Source: Pseudomonadota bacterium (GTDB taxonomy: Bacteria > Pseudomonadota > Gammaproteobacteria > Steroidobacterales > Steroidobacteraceae). From it: a stretch of 60,186 nucleotides of DNA. The DNA lies in the NCBI GenBank assembly GCA_023457495.1, contig JAEWLQ010000044.1:1-60186 (forward strand). The letters are read 5' to 3'. The stretch's first letter is position 1. Each line of letters starts with the position of its first letter. A model generated the notes under the pieces. It saw only the letters and a program-made list of their open reading frames with translations. It did no database searches and had not been told where the DNA came from. Of this stretch, positions 51,373 through 60,116 are shown in pieces. The position numbers and the translations under genes are program-made.

Positions 51373-52119
51373 ATGAAAGCATCCATTGTCTGCACCCTGC
51401 TGCTCATCGCCGTGCCCGCGCTCGCGGCCGATGTCACGCCGATCGACAAGGCGATCGCGGATCCCGCGCGCACCGCGGCCGACCGCGAGCGCGACGCGCG
51501 CGACAAGCCCGCCGAAGTGCTGGCCTTCGCCGGCGTCAAACCCGGGATGGTCGTCGCCGATATCTTCTCCGCGGGCGGCTATTACACGGAGTTGTTAGCC
51601 GGTGTCGTCGGCCCCGGCGGCAAGGTCTACGCGGTGAACAATGTCCCCTACGCGTCCTTCTCGAAGGACGGCATCAAGGCGCGTTTCACCGAAGGCAGGC
51701 TGCCGAACGTCGAGCGTCGGCTGGTCGAAGCGAGCTACATGAACCTGCCCGCGAAGAGCGTCGATCTCGCCGTGATCGTCATGGCGTATCACGACGTCTA
51801 CTGGATCGACGAGAAGGAAGGCTGGCCGGAGATCAACGTCGCGGGTTTTCTCGATTCGCTGAAGCGCATGCTCAAGCCCGGCGGCAAGCTGCTGATCGTG
51901 GACCACAACGCGGCCGCCGGCACCGGCCGGGAAGCCGCCGGCAAGCTGCACCGGCTGAACGAACAGTGGGCGCGCCAGAGCCTGACCGCGGCCGGCTTCG
52001 TATTCGAGAAATCGTACGACGGGCTGCGCAACCCGGACGATGCGCTCGACAAGATGGTGTTCGACCCGGCGGTCAAGGGAAAGACCGACCGCTACGTGCA
52101 TCTCTACCGGCTGAAGTAG
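51373..52119 (+). CDS. Exported class I methyltransferase-like protein
   Basis: This 248-residue protein has a Sec signal peptide (MKASIVCTLLLIAVPALAAD), yet the mature part is a methyltransferase-type Rossmann fold: VADIFSAGGYYTELLAGVVGPGGKVYAV, with an altered glycine-rich loop, DLAVIVMAYHDVYW, and MLKPGGKLLIVDHNAAAGTG. It belongs to a predicted-methyltransferase family often found with signal peptides. SAM is not thought to be available in the periplasm, so the activity or even the ligand is in question. The start is decided by GAGGAG before ATG 51373. It converges on the cytochrome c gene with 19 bases between stops. Confidence 0.85.
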   Translation: MKASIVCTLLLIAVPALAADVTPIDKAIADPARTAADRERDARDKPAEVLAFAGVKPGMVVADIFSAGGYYTELLAGVVGPGGKVYAVNNVPYASFSKDGIKARFTEGRLPNVERRLVEASYMNLPAKSVDLAVIVMAYHDVYWIDEKEGWPEINVAGFLDSLKRMLKPGGKLLIVDHNAAAGTGREAAGKLHRLNEQWARQSLTAAGFVFEKSYDGLRNPDDALDKMVFDPAVKGKTDRYVHLYRLK

Positions 52120-52138
52120 CCGGCAGCTAACTACCCCG

Positions 52139-52594
52139 CTATGGCCCGGCCGGCGCCGGGATGCTGGTGCGCGCCTCCGCGACCTGCGCGGCGGTGACCG
52201 CGGAAGCGCCCTTGCCGAACTTCTCGCGGATGTAGGTCAGGATGGCCGCGAGGTCCTCGTCGGAGAGCTGGCCGAACGCCGGCATCACGTTGGAATTGTC
52301 GCTGTCCTTGCGTTCCGCGGAATCGAAGCCGCCCGTCATGACGAACAAGGCCAGCGCCCGGGCGTCGCCCGTGACCCAGGTGCCCCCGACGATCGCGGGC
52401 TGCATGTTGGGAACACCGCCGCCATCGGCCTGGTGACACGAGAGGCAATGGCGGGCGTAGAGCCGTTGGCTGGGCGGTGGCGTGTCCGCCGCGGCGGACG
52501 GAGTTTCAGCATCCGCGCGCGCCATGCCGATTCCGAGCAGCAGCACCGGCGGCAGCAGCCGCAACGCGCGCGTCAGCCTGCGGCTCCCGTTCAT
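52139..52594 (-). CDS. Small c-type cytochrome
   Basis: This 151-residue periplasmic protein has an N-terminal signal (LRLLPPVLLLGIGMARADAE) and one haem site CLSCH (Cys50, Cys53, His54); Met104 in VMPAFGQL is the likely sixth ligand. LSDEDLAAILTYIREKFG is the typical final helix. It overlaps the preceding dehydrogenase-like gene by four bases (ATGA), so it probably accepts electrons from it. Such cytochrome/soluble-quinoprotein pairs pass electrons to a terminal oxidase. Confidence 0.9.
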   Translation of the reverse strand: MNGSRRLTRALRLLPPVLLLGIGMARADAETPSAAADTPPPSQRLYARHCLSCHQADGGGVPNMQPAIVGGTWVTGDARALALFVMTGGFDSAERKDSDNSNVMPAFGQLSDEDLAAILTYIREKFGKGASAVTAAQVAEARTSIPAPAGP

Positions 52595-53826
52595 TTCTTG
52601 CCGTACGAGATCCGCCAGACGCGCCCCTTCTGCGAGTCGGCCACGTACAACGCGCCATCCGGCGCGATGGCCAGGCCCACCGGCCGGTATCGCGCGTTGC
52701 GCGGATTGTTGTCCGCGATCTCGCCCGCGAAACCGTTCGCGAGCACCTCGTAGGCGCCGCTCGGCTTGCCGTCCTTCATCGGCTGGAACACGACCTTGTA
52801 TCCGGCCTGCGGCTCCGGCGCGCGGTTCCAGCTCCCGTGAAACGCAATGATCGCGCCGCCCTGGTATTTCGCCGGGAAGTTCTTGCCCGAGTAGAACACC
52901 AGGTCGTTGGGCGCCCAGTGCGCCGGGAATGCGACCAGCGGATCCGGATATTTGCCGGCTTCGGGCGCCTTCTTGCCGTCACCGCCGTATTCGGGCGCGA
53001 CGACACGGTGACCCAGCTTGTTGTCCCAGAATGTGTAGGGCCAGCCGTAATCTCCGCCATCTTCGATCCTGTGGAATTCCTCGGCCTGGCGGGTGGCGTT
53101 GTCCTCGGCGCTGTAGAGCGCGGGGAACAGCGTGTCGAGCGAGTCGCGGCCGTGGATCACCGAATACAAGGCGTTCGTCGCGGGATTCCACTCGAGCGCC
53201 ACCGCGTTGCGGATGCCGGTGGCGAAGCGCCGGCCATTGGACGGTGTCTGGTCGAGCTTGTTGCCGTCGAAGACCCACACGCCGCCGTATTTCTCGAGGA
53301 TCGGGCAGGGATTCATGCCCGGCGAGCCTTCCTGCCGATCCTTTTCCTGGCAGGAATTCGAGGGCGCGCCGACGTTCACGTACAGCGTACCCTTCTTGTC
53401 GAGGGCGAAGGTCTTGTCCGCGTGCTGCCGCTCGCGCGGGAACCCGGCGACCACGGTTTCGCGCGGTCCCTGCGGCGCGAGTTCCTTCGCATCGAGGCGG
53501 TAACGGTACACGCCGACGTCATCGGAGACGTACAGGTGATTCCCGTGGATCTGTATGCCGGTGCCCTTCACGTCACCGAACGGCGTGACGACGTCGGTCT
53601 TGAAATCGCCGTTCGTGTCGCGCATCGCGAGGAGCCCGCCGCGGCCCGCGACATAGATGTCGCCATTCGCGCGGACGGCGATGTGGCGGGCGGTGCCCTG
53701 ACCCTCCTGCACGACGATCGCGGTGAATCCGTCGGGCAGCTCGAGGCCCGGGCCTTCGGCCGCGACGGCGGCGGCGCCCCAGCAGGCGACCGCCAGACTA
53801 ACTACTCCAACGACGTGTTTGCGCAT
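52591..53826 (-). CDS. Sorbosone-dehydrogenase-like (PQQ glucose dehydrogenase fold) protein
   Basis: This 411-residue exported protein (signal HVVGVVSLAVACWGAAAVAAE) has a six-bladed propeller resembling soluble PQQ-dependent glucose or L-sorbosone dehydrogenases. Visible parts are the HIAVRANGDIYVAGRGGLL blade, the ATGIRNAVALEWNPATNALY turn, HRIEDGGDYGWPYTFW, and PVGLAIAPDGALYVADSQKGRVW at the end. Oxidised sugars or alcohols would be the substrate if PQQ is bound, but PQQ binding is not proven from sequence. GGAGGA before ATG 53826 decides the start. It is coupled to the cytochrome c gene by a four-base overlap. Confidence 0.85.
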   Translation of the reverse strand: MRKHVVGVVSLAVACWGAAAVAAEGPGLELPDGFTAIVVQEGQGTARHIAVRANGDIYVAGRGGLLAMRDTNGDFKTDVVTPFGDVKGTGIQIHGNHLYVSDDVGVYRYRLDAKELAPQGPRETVVAGFPRERQHADKTFALDKKGTLYVNVGAPSNSCQEKDRQEGSPGMNPCPILEKYGGVWVFDGNKLDQTPSNGRRFATGIRNAVALEWNPATNALYSVIHGRDSLDTLFPALYSAEDNATRQAEEFHRIEDGGDYGWPYTFWDNKLGHRVVAPEYGGDGKKAPEAGKYPDPLVAFPAHWAPNDLVFYSGKNFPAKYQGGAIIAFHGSWNRAPEPQAGYKVVFQPMKDGKPSGAYEVLANGFAGEIADNNPRNARYRPVGLAIAPDGALYVADSQKGRVWRISYGKK

Positions 53827-54120
53827 GTGTCGATTCCTCCAGGTGACGCCGACGGGCGGGCCCCGTAACCCGGTCGCCGGCCCCCGGCGAAGGGCGGTGC
53901 AATGTAACAAAAGCCGGCGCCGGATTTCGCCAAGGGGGCGCCGGGCGTCATTTTTTCCGGGGCGACGGCAGAGGACATCCCGGAAGGACGTTTCCGGACC
54001 AGGCAGGGACTAGCAAGGTGCGGGTTTATTCCTACAATCCCTGAGCGGCGCCCGGGCTCGCCGCGGGACTCGCAAACAACCGGGCGACCGTGCAGCATAT
54101 TCCTCGGGGAGAATCACCGG
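53827..54120. promoter_or_regulatory. 294-base divergent regulatory region
   Basis: This space separates the dehydrogenase-like gene (minus) from the O-methyltransferase (plus). It contains CCGGAA and TTCCGG arms (53980-53997) and a TACAAT (54033-54038) that matches five of six bases of a -10 box for the O-methyltransferase. The -35 region 17 bases upstream (CTAGCA) is only a partial match. No gene is seen. Confidence 0.4.
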
Positions 54121-54735
54121 ATGCCACAGTTAGTCGATCCCGTCATCGAGCGCGTACTCGTCGAATTCGAACGGCGCGCCGAAGAAGAACAACGCCGCAC
54201 CATCGGCCCGGGCACGAACCTCGACGAGCTGCTGCTGTCGGTGGGCCGCGAGGCCGGCGTCCTCCTATATCTACTCGCCTCCGGCGCGCAATCCCGCCGC
54301 ATCCTCGAGCTCGGCACCTCCTACGGCTACTCCACCGTATGGCTGGCGGCCGCGGCGCGTGCCACCGGCGGAAAGGTGCTGTCGCTCGAGTTGCGCGATT
54401 TCAAGATCGAGCACGCCCGCCAGGCGCTGACCCGCGCCGGCCTGTCCACGCGCGTCGAGTTCCATGCGGGCGACTGTCTCGAAACGCTGAAGACGCTTTC
54501 GGGACCGTTCGATTTCGTGCTGCTCGACGTCTGGAAGGATCTCTACCTGCCCTGCTTCGAGCTGGTCCATCCCAAGCTCGCGCCCGGCGGCATGATCGTG
54601 GCCGACAACATGCTGCTGCCGGAGAGCGTCCGGCCGCAGGCCGAGGCCTACCGCGCGCGGGTGCGCGCCGCGGGCGACATGGACTCGGTGCTCGTCGAGG
54701 TCGGCAACGGCATCGAGATCAGCCGCAAGCGTTGA
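54121..54735 (+). CDS. SAM-dependent O-methyltransferase (family 3)
   Basis: This 204-residue cytoplasmic enzyme belongs to the caffeoyl-CoA/catechol-O-methyltransferase-like family. Motifs are ILELGTSYGYSTVWLA for SAM binding, VLSLELRDFKIEHARQAL with the adenosine-contacting acid, and FVLLDVWKDLYLPCFEL followed by GGMIVADNML, the metal-binding part. The substrate is probably a catechol or related phenol but cannot be fixed. GGGGAGA lies about nine bases before the ATG. A candidate -10 box is at 54033-54038. No neighbour gives a pathway. Confidence 0.9.
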   Translation: MPQLVDPVIERVLVEFERRAEEEQRRTIGPGTNLDELLLSVGREAGVLLYLLASGAQSRRILELGTSYGYSTVWLAAAARATGGKVLSLELRDFKIEHARQALTRAGLSTRVEFHAGDCLETLKTLSGPFDFVLLDVWKDLYLPCFELVHPKLAPGGMIVADNMLLPESVRPQAEAYRARVRAAGDMDSVLVEVGNGIEISRKR

Positions 54736-55038
54736 CCACCGCGCGCACGCCGCGCCCGGCGCCGGTCAATAGGTCCAAAGTTGCATTGCGGCGTCGGGTC
54801 GTCCGACGTCCGCGATCCGCGACCGCCAAGTGCTTGAATGTAGTTAGGTCGTTATGCGCTGTCGCCGAACTGCGCCGCCAGGGCGGCCGATTGTCGTGTG
54901 ACACCGACCTTACTGGCCCAGACAGGCCCCGCGAACGGCGAAAACAGCCTGGCACGTGATTTGCTTCTATCGACTCCGCCCTCGAGTTCCGTAACCGCGG
55001 GACCGGGCACCCCTAGTGCAGATCCTAAGGAGTCAGAC
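54736..55038. promoter_or_regulatory. Intergenic region upstream of the EF-hand gene
   Basis: About 300 bases with no convincing gene. One copy of TAGTTAG (54841-54847) lies here. AAGGAG sits nine bases before the EF-hand start. No promoter boxes were placed. Confidence 0.4.
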
Positions 55039-55389
55039 ATGAGAGTTTCCAAATCGATGATCGCGGTCGCTGTCGCCGCGCTGGTGCCGATGGCCGGTTC
55101 CGCCTTCGCGGGTGAGGGTCCGGACAAGATGGACAAGACGAAGCACGGTGCGAAGTTCGACACACTCGATACGAATCGCGACGGCAAGATCTCGAAGTCC
55201 GAGGCTGCCGCGGATACGACCATCGTGTTCGCGAGCGCCGACGCGAATGGCGACGGCTACCTGGATATGACCGAGTATTCGAAGGCCCACAAGACGATGG
55301 ACTCGGGCCAGCAACCGTACAGCTCTCCCGAGGCGCCGCGCGATCTGTCCGAGGCGCCTCCCGCCGACACGGAATCCCCGCGGCCCTGA
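55039..55389 (+). CDS. Exported EF-hand calcium-binding protein
   Basis: This 116-residue protein has a signal peptide (MIAVAVAALVPMAGSAFAGE) and two canonical EF-hand loops, DTNRDGKISKSE (44-55) and DANGDGYLDMTE (68-79), so it binds calcium in the periplasm or outside. A lysine-rich segment (DKMDKTKHGAKF) leads into the first loop and the tail is proline-rich (PYSSPEAPRDLSEAPPADT). The role may be calcium buffering or surface signalling. AAGGAG before ATG 55039 decides the start. It ends before a strong hairpin and converges on the RhlE gene. Confidence 0.9.
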   Translation: MRVSKSMIAVAVAALVPMAGSAFAGEGPDKMDKTKHGAKFDTLDTNRDGKISKSEAAADTTIVFASADANGDGYLDMTEYSKAHKTMDSGQQPYSSPEAPRDLSEAPPADTESPRP

Positions 55390-55406
55390 GTCGCTTCCGT
55401 TCGGCA

Positions 55407-55439
55407 CCCGCGCGACGCCATCCGGCGCCGCGCGGGTTT
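55407..55439 (+). terminator. Terminator of the EF-hand gene
   Basis: CCCGCGCG (55407-55414) pairs with CGCGCGGG (55429-55436), with an inner CGCC/GGCG stem (55416-55427), followed by TTT. It lies 18 bases after the EF-hand stop. The T-run is short, but the stem is very stable. Confidence 0.65.
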
Positions 55440-55460
55440 CGCGCGCCTGTAGTTAGTTGG

Positions 55461-57137
55461 CTACTTGATCCGCGAGAAGCCGCCGGTCGACCCCTGGGCG
55501 CCACCGCCACCCTGGCCACCGGCGCCGCGTCCGCCCGAGCGCGCACCGCGGGCGAAGCCGCGGTTCGCGTCGCGCCGGCCGCGTTGACCGCCGCCTGCGC
55601 CATCACGGCGCGGCTGTTGATCGCGTGAGCGGCCCTGCGGCTGCCCGCCGCGGGATTCGCTCTGGCCGCCACGCGACTGGCCCTGCTGCTGGCCGTCGCG
55701 ACGCGGATGCCCATGGCGATTTCCCTGGCCATTTCCGTGACTATTTCCGTGGCGGTTTCCGCTGCGTTGCTGCTGATGCGGATTCGCAGGTGACTCGGCG
55801 CGCGCGCCTTCGTTGTTTTCCGGCAGATAGGCGTCGTGGCTCGCGCGACCGGCCTCGGCCCGTCCACCACTGCGCCTGCCTCCGCCCTGGTGACCGTGGC
55901 CACCGCCACCACCGCCATGCCGCGGCCGGCGATGCTCCGGCCGGCGGCGCGGATCCTGATGAGGCTGATACTCGCCCGACTCGCGGCTTTCCGCGCGCGG
56001 CGTATGTGTACCCTCAGTGATTTCGAACTTCGGCGTCGGCGCAAACTCGACCGCGCGCTTGAGCAACTTTTCGATATCCCGGAGCAGCGACACCTCGTCG
56101 GGCGAAACCAGCGAGACCGCGGCGCCCGTCGAGCCCGCGCGTGCGGTTCGGCCGATGCGATGCACGTAGTCCTCGGGAACGTTCGGCAGCTCGTAGTTCA
56201 CGACGTGCGGCAACTCCTTGATGTCGAGGCCGCGCGCCGCGACTTCGGTCGCCACCAGCGCCGTGATGCGGTTCTCCTTGAAGTCCTCGAGCGCGCGGAC
56301 ACGCGCGTTCTGGCTCTTGTTGCCGTGGATCGCCATCGCAGTCACGCCCGCGCGTTCGAGCTGCTGCGTGAGGCGATTCGCGCCGTGCTTGGTGCGCGTG
56401 AACACCAGCACCTGGTGCCAGTTGCCTTCCTTGATGAGGTGCGCGAGCAGGTGGCGCTTGTGTTCCTTGGGGACGCGGTACGCGCTCTGCTCGACCTTGT
56501 CGGCGGTGGCATTGCGCGGCGTGACCTGCACGCTGACGGGGTTCTTCACGAAGCGGTTCGCGAGGTCGCGGATGTCGTCGGAGTAGGTGGCCGAGAACAT
56601 CAGGTTCTGCCGCTGCTGGGGCAGTAGTTTGAGCACGCGCTTGATGTCGTGGATGAAACCCATGTCGAGCATGCGATCGGCTTCATCGAGCACGAAGATC
56701 TGCACGTCCGCGAGCGATACCGCGCGTTGTTCGGCGAGATCGAGCAGCCGGCCCGGCGTCGCGACGAGGATGTCGCAGCCATGGCGCAGCTTGTCGATCT
56801 GCGGTTTCTCGGAGACGCCGCCGAAGATCACGAGCGAGCGCAGGTCCACGTATTTGCCGTAGTCCTGCACGCTCTGCTCGACCTGCGCGGCGAGTTCGCG
56901 CGTCGGCGTGAGCACGAGCGCGCGCGGGTTGCGCGCGCCACGCGCATCGAGCTTTTGCAGCAGCGGCAACGTGAAACCGGCCGTCTTGCCGGTGCCGGTC
57001 TGCGCGCCCGCGAGCACGTCGCGGCCGGCGAGCACGGCGGGAATGGCCTCGCGCTGGATGGGAGTGGGATCCGTGTAGCCCTTTTCGGCCACGGCACGCA
57101 GCAGCTCGGGCTTGAGCCCGAGAGAATCGAATGACAT
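55461..57137 (-). CDS. rhlE: DEAD-box RNA helicase RhlE
   Basis: This 558-residue ATP-dependent RNA helicase of the RhlE group unwinds RNA in ribosome assembly and mRNA turnover. Motifs: Q motif TPIQRE (25-30), Walker A AQTGTGKT (45-52), PTREL, GG, TPGR, DEAD (151-154), SAT (182-184), ATEVAARGLDI and HRIGRTAR (326-333). From about residue 375 the protein is a low-complexity tail very rich in Gly, Arg, His, Gln and Asn, typical of RhlE and able to bind RNA or form condensates. ATG 57137 follows AAGG. A long upstream leader with a candidate -10 box is present. Confidence 0.95.
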   Translation of the reverse strand: MSFDSLGLKPELLRAVAEKGYTDPTPIQREAIPAVLAGRDVLAGAQTGTGKTAGFTLPLLQKLDARGARNPRALVLTPTRELAAQVEQSVQDYGKYVDLRSLVIFGGVSEKPQIDKLRHGCDILVATPGRLLDLAEQRAVSLADVQIFVLDEADRMLDMGFIHDIKRVLKLLPQQRQNLMFSATYSDDIRDLANRFVKNPVSVQVTPRNATADKVEQSAYRVPKEHKRHLLAHLIKEGNWHQVLVFTRTKHGANRLTQQLERAGVTAMAIHGNKSQNARVRALEDFKENRITALVATEVAARGLDIKELPHVVNYELPNVPEDYVHRIGRTARAGSTGAAVSLVSPDEVSLLRDIEKLLKRAVEFAPTPKFEITEGTHTPRAESRESGEYQPHQDPRRRPEHRRPRHGGGGGGHGHQGGGRRSGGRAEAGRASHDAYLPENNEGARAESPANPHQQQRSGNRHGNSHGNGQGNRHGHPRRDGQQQGQSRGGQSESRGGQPQGRSRDQQPRRDGAGGGQRGRRDANRGFARGARSGGRGAGGQGGGGAQGSTGGFSRIK

Positions 57138-57599
57138 TGAATAACCTTGTAGAAAAAAGAAACGAGACTCGCCTTGCGTCGGCCTCTTCTTTCGAAGTTA
57201 TCGGCCGCGCAGCGGTCATTAGCGAGGGATGTGTTTGCAAATCGAACTTGCGAACGTGCTTTAGGGGGCGATGACCGCGCGACCCTGAACAAGCGGGCGC
57301 GACTATATACGAGCGGCCCGGGGAAGGGAAACCCGGGGGCCGAAACCGTGAATTCCTTCCCGTTGACACGGTGAACGCCGCCAACGAGCTCGTCATCTGG
57401 ACCGGCATGAAACTCTGACGAAGCCGCGCCCACCCGGACACGCCGGGCGTCGTCTAGCTACTTTCCCGTAGGTGTGCGCCGACCGCGCAACGCCGGCTTG
57501 TCGCACGCAGGTCGATTCCGCCGTCTGGAATTCTCCGACCCCGCGCCGCCGTACGCTGACAACAAAGGACCACAACCACGGCATCGCCCAAGGGACGTC
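57138..57599. promoter_or_regulatory. 462-base divergent leader with candidate rhlE promoter
   Basis: This region separates rhlE (minus) from the DUF4394 lipoprotein (plus). On the minus strand TATAGT (the complement of 57302-57307) resembles a -10 box, but its -35 (TTCCCT) is only a partial match. If used, rhlE has a leader of about 160 bases, as in cold-induced helicase genes. On the minus strand a short CGAG-T-CTCG hairpin followed by a T-rich run lies just upstream of rhlE. No gene is seen. Confidence 0.4.
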
Positions 57600-60116
57600 A
57601 TGAACACACCAATTTCCGGCCGCCTGCTGGCGGCCTCTGCGCTCATCGCCGCGTTGTCGGCCTGCGGTGGTGGAGGCAGCGATTCGCCGACTCCGCCTAC
57701 GCCCGTGCAGCCCCCTCCGTCATCCCCCCCGCCGGCGCCGGCGCCCCCGGCTCCGTCACCGCCGCCGCCCTCGCCTCCGCCGCCCTCGCCCCCACCGCCG
57801 TCGCCGCCTCCTCCGTCAGGTGTCGTGCCCCCTCCCGGTTCTGGCGTCACGTCAGGAGACACCTATGCCCTGACGAGCTCGGGCCGCCTGGTGACGTTCG
57901 ACCGCGCGAATCCCGCGCTCGATACCGCGATCGCCATCAGCGGATTGCAGAGCGGCGAGACGGTGCTCGGTCTCGACGTGCGCGCCGGCGGTGCCACGCC
58001 GGGTCAGCTCTATGCGCTCGGCAGCACGGGACGCGTCTACAGTATCGACGCGGCCACCGGCGCCGCGACGCTGAGCTCGACGCTCGCCGCCGCCGCCTCT
58101 GATGACACGGACCCGTTCAGCGCGCTCGACGGCACGGAATTCGGCGTCGATTTCAACCAGGCGACCGACCGGCTGCGCGTGGTCAGCGACACCGGCCAGA
58201 ACCTGCGCATCGATGTCGACAGCGGAGGCACGATCACGGATACGCCGCTGGCCACCACCGGGATCAGCGGCGCCGCCTACGACAACGCATTCGCGGGCGC
58301 CTGCCGCACGCGGCTGTACTACATCGACACCGCCACCGATCAGCTCCTTTCCACCGATGATCCGAACGGCGGCGCCGCGATGGTGATCGGACCGCTGGGC
58401 GTCGATGCCAGCGCCGCGGGCGATCTCGAGATCGCGACCGCGGCGGACGGCACGAACTCCGCCTACGCCGTGCTCGTCGTCGGCGGCGTCCCGACGTCGT
58501 ACCAGATCAATCTGGATACGGGATTCGCCGCCAGTCTCGGCGCGGTGACGCTGCTCGACACGGATGAGCTGGTGCACGACACGGCGATCGCGCCGCCCGC
58601 CACCGCGCCGGCGCAATCGCCCGGAGAGCTGCTCGCGCTGTCCGAGGGCAACCGGCTGGTCTCGTTCAACCGGGCGTTGCCGCAGAAGCTCTGCACCAAC
58701 GTGCCGCTCACCGGGCAGCAGTCCGGCGAGAACATCCTCGGCATCGACGTGCGGCCCGTCGACGGTGCGCTGTACGCGCTCGGTAGCAGCGGGATGATGT
58801 ACTCCGTCGACGCCGCGAGCGGCGCGCTCACGCTGCGCTCGATGCTCGTGGCGGCGCTCGGCGACGTCACTGCTCCCTACACGGGCCTGGTCGGGACGGA
58901 GTTCGGCTTCGACTTCAACCCCGGCAACGACCTCGCGAGGGTAGTTAGCGACGCCGGCATGAATTTCCGCGTGCGGCCCGATGACGGCGTGGTCACGACG
59001 GACACGCCGCCGAACCCGCCGGGCTCCGTGACCGGAGCGGCCGCGTACAGCAACAACTTCGTCTCAACGTTCACGTCCACCTACTTCATGATCGACGCCC
59101 TCACGGACGGCCTGCAGGTGATGGGACGCACGTCGGGCAATGCCATCAACGGCGACGTGCAGGTCGTCGGCCCGCTCGGGATCGGTGACGTGCAGGCGGT
59201 GAGCGGCTTCGACATCTACGGCACCACCAACCACGGTCTCGCGGCGCTCACCCTCGCCGGCGGCACGACGACGGACTTGTTCGACATCAACCTGTCGACC
59301 GGCGCGGCCACCCGCATCGAGACCATCGGCGGCGGCGAGCGTGTGCGCGGCCTGGCATACGCACGCGTGCCGGTTGCGACCGTGTACGCGTTGACGAGCG
59401 ACAACCGGCTCGTGAGCTTCAAGCCGTTCTCGCCGGCGGCGTTCGACACCGACGTCGCGGTCACGGGGTTGCAGGGTGGCGAGCAGATCGTCGGCATCGA
59501 CTTCAACCCGGTGAACGGCGTGTTGTACGCGGTGACCAATGCCAGCCGCGTGTACGTGCTCGATCCGGCGACCGGAGCATTGTCGGGAGCGGTGACGCTC
59601 ACCGCGAATCCGCTCGATGCCATCGATCCGTTCACGGCGTTGTCGGGTACGCAGTTCGGCGTGGACTTCGGCTCGGTCGACGGGGTGCTGCGCATCCAGA
59701 GCGACACGGGTCAGAACCTGCGCGTCAATCTCGCCGATGGCACGGTAATCACGGATGGTCCGGTCGTCGCTCCCGCGCAGATCGTCGGCACGGCGTTCTC
59801 GAATCCGTACGTGGGCGCGTCGACCAGCCTGCAGTATTCGCTCGATATCGGCACCGGCAACCTGCTGCGCCAGACGTCGATATCCGGCGCACAGGCGGTC
59901 GTCGGTCCGTTCAACGCGGGCACGACGTTCCAGCTCGAGGGCGGCTTCGACATCGGCGGCGGCGACAACGGCCTCGGCCTGGCGGCGCTGCTACCAGCCG
60001 GCGCAACGCAGTCGACGCTGTATCGCGTCGATCTCGGCCAAGGCACGCTGATTCCGCTGGGCGCGGTCGGCCCCGGCGGCACCGTGATCCGCGGAATCGC
60101 GATCCGCGTGCTGTAA
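57600..60116 (+). CDS. Lipoprotein with three DUF4394 repeats
   Basis: This 838-residue surface or periplasmic lipoprotein has lipobox LSAC with acylated Cys22. A proline/serine-rich stalk follows (about 30-80, with four PPPPS repeats), then three DUF4394 domains of about 245 residues each (86-333, 342-583, 594-838). Each domain repeats the same order: YAL-SxxRLVxF, GETVLGLDVR or GEQIVGIDFN, LYALGSxGRVYxxD, FGxDFNxxxDxLRVVSDTGQNLR and a final GLA. These domains look like beta-propellers and often stand near extracellular or wall-bound proteins, but the function is unknown. AAGGGAC precedes ATG 57600. Its gene ends 70 bases before the window end. Confidence 0.9.
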   Translation: MNTPISGRLLAASALIAALSACGGGGSDSPTPPTPVQPPPSSPPPAPAPPAPSPPPPSPPPPSPPPPSPPPPSGVVPPPGSGVTSGDTYALTSSGRLVTFDRANPALDTAIAISGLQSGETVLGLDVRAGGATPGQLYALGSTGRVYSIDAATGAATLSSTLAAAASDDTDPFSALDGTEFGVDFNQATDRLRVVSDTGQNLRIDVDSGGTITDTPLATTGISGAAYDNAFAGACRTRLYYIDTATDQLLSTDDPNGGAAMVIGPLGVDASAAGDLEIATAADGTNSAYAVLVVGGVPTSYQINLDTGFAASLGAVTLLDTDELVHDTAIAPPATAPAQSPGELLALSEGNRLVSFNRALPQKLCTNVPLTGQQSGENILGIDVRPVDGALYALGSSGMMYSVDAASGALTLRSMLVAALGDVTAPYTGLVGTEFGFDFNPGNDLARVVSDAGMNFRVRPDDGVVTTDTPPNPPGSVTGAAAYSNNFVSTFTSTYFMIDALTDGLQVMGRTSGNAINGDVQVVGPLGIGDVQAVSGFDIYGTTNHGLAALTLAGGTTTDLFDINLSTGAATRIETIGGGERVRGLAYARVPVATVYALTSDNRLVSFKPFSPAAFDTDVAVTGLQGGEQIVGIDFNPVNGVLYAVTNASRVYVLDPATGALSGAVTLTANPLDAIDPFTALSGTQFGVDFGSVDGVLRIQSDTGQNLRVNLADGTVITDGPVVAPAQIVGTAFSNPYVGASTSLQYSLDIGTGNLLRQTSISGAQAVVGPFNAGTTFQLEGGFDIGGGDNGLGLAALLPAGATQSTLYRVDLGQGTLIPLGAVGPGGTVIRGIAIRVL

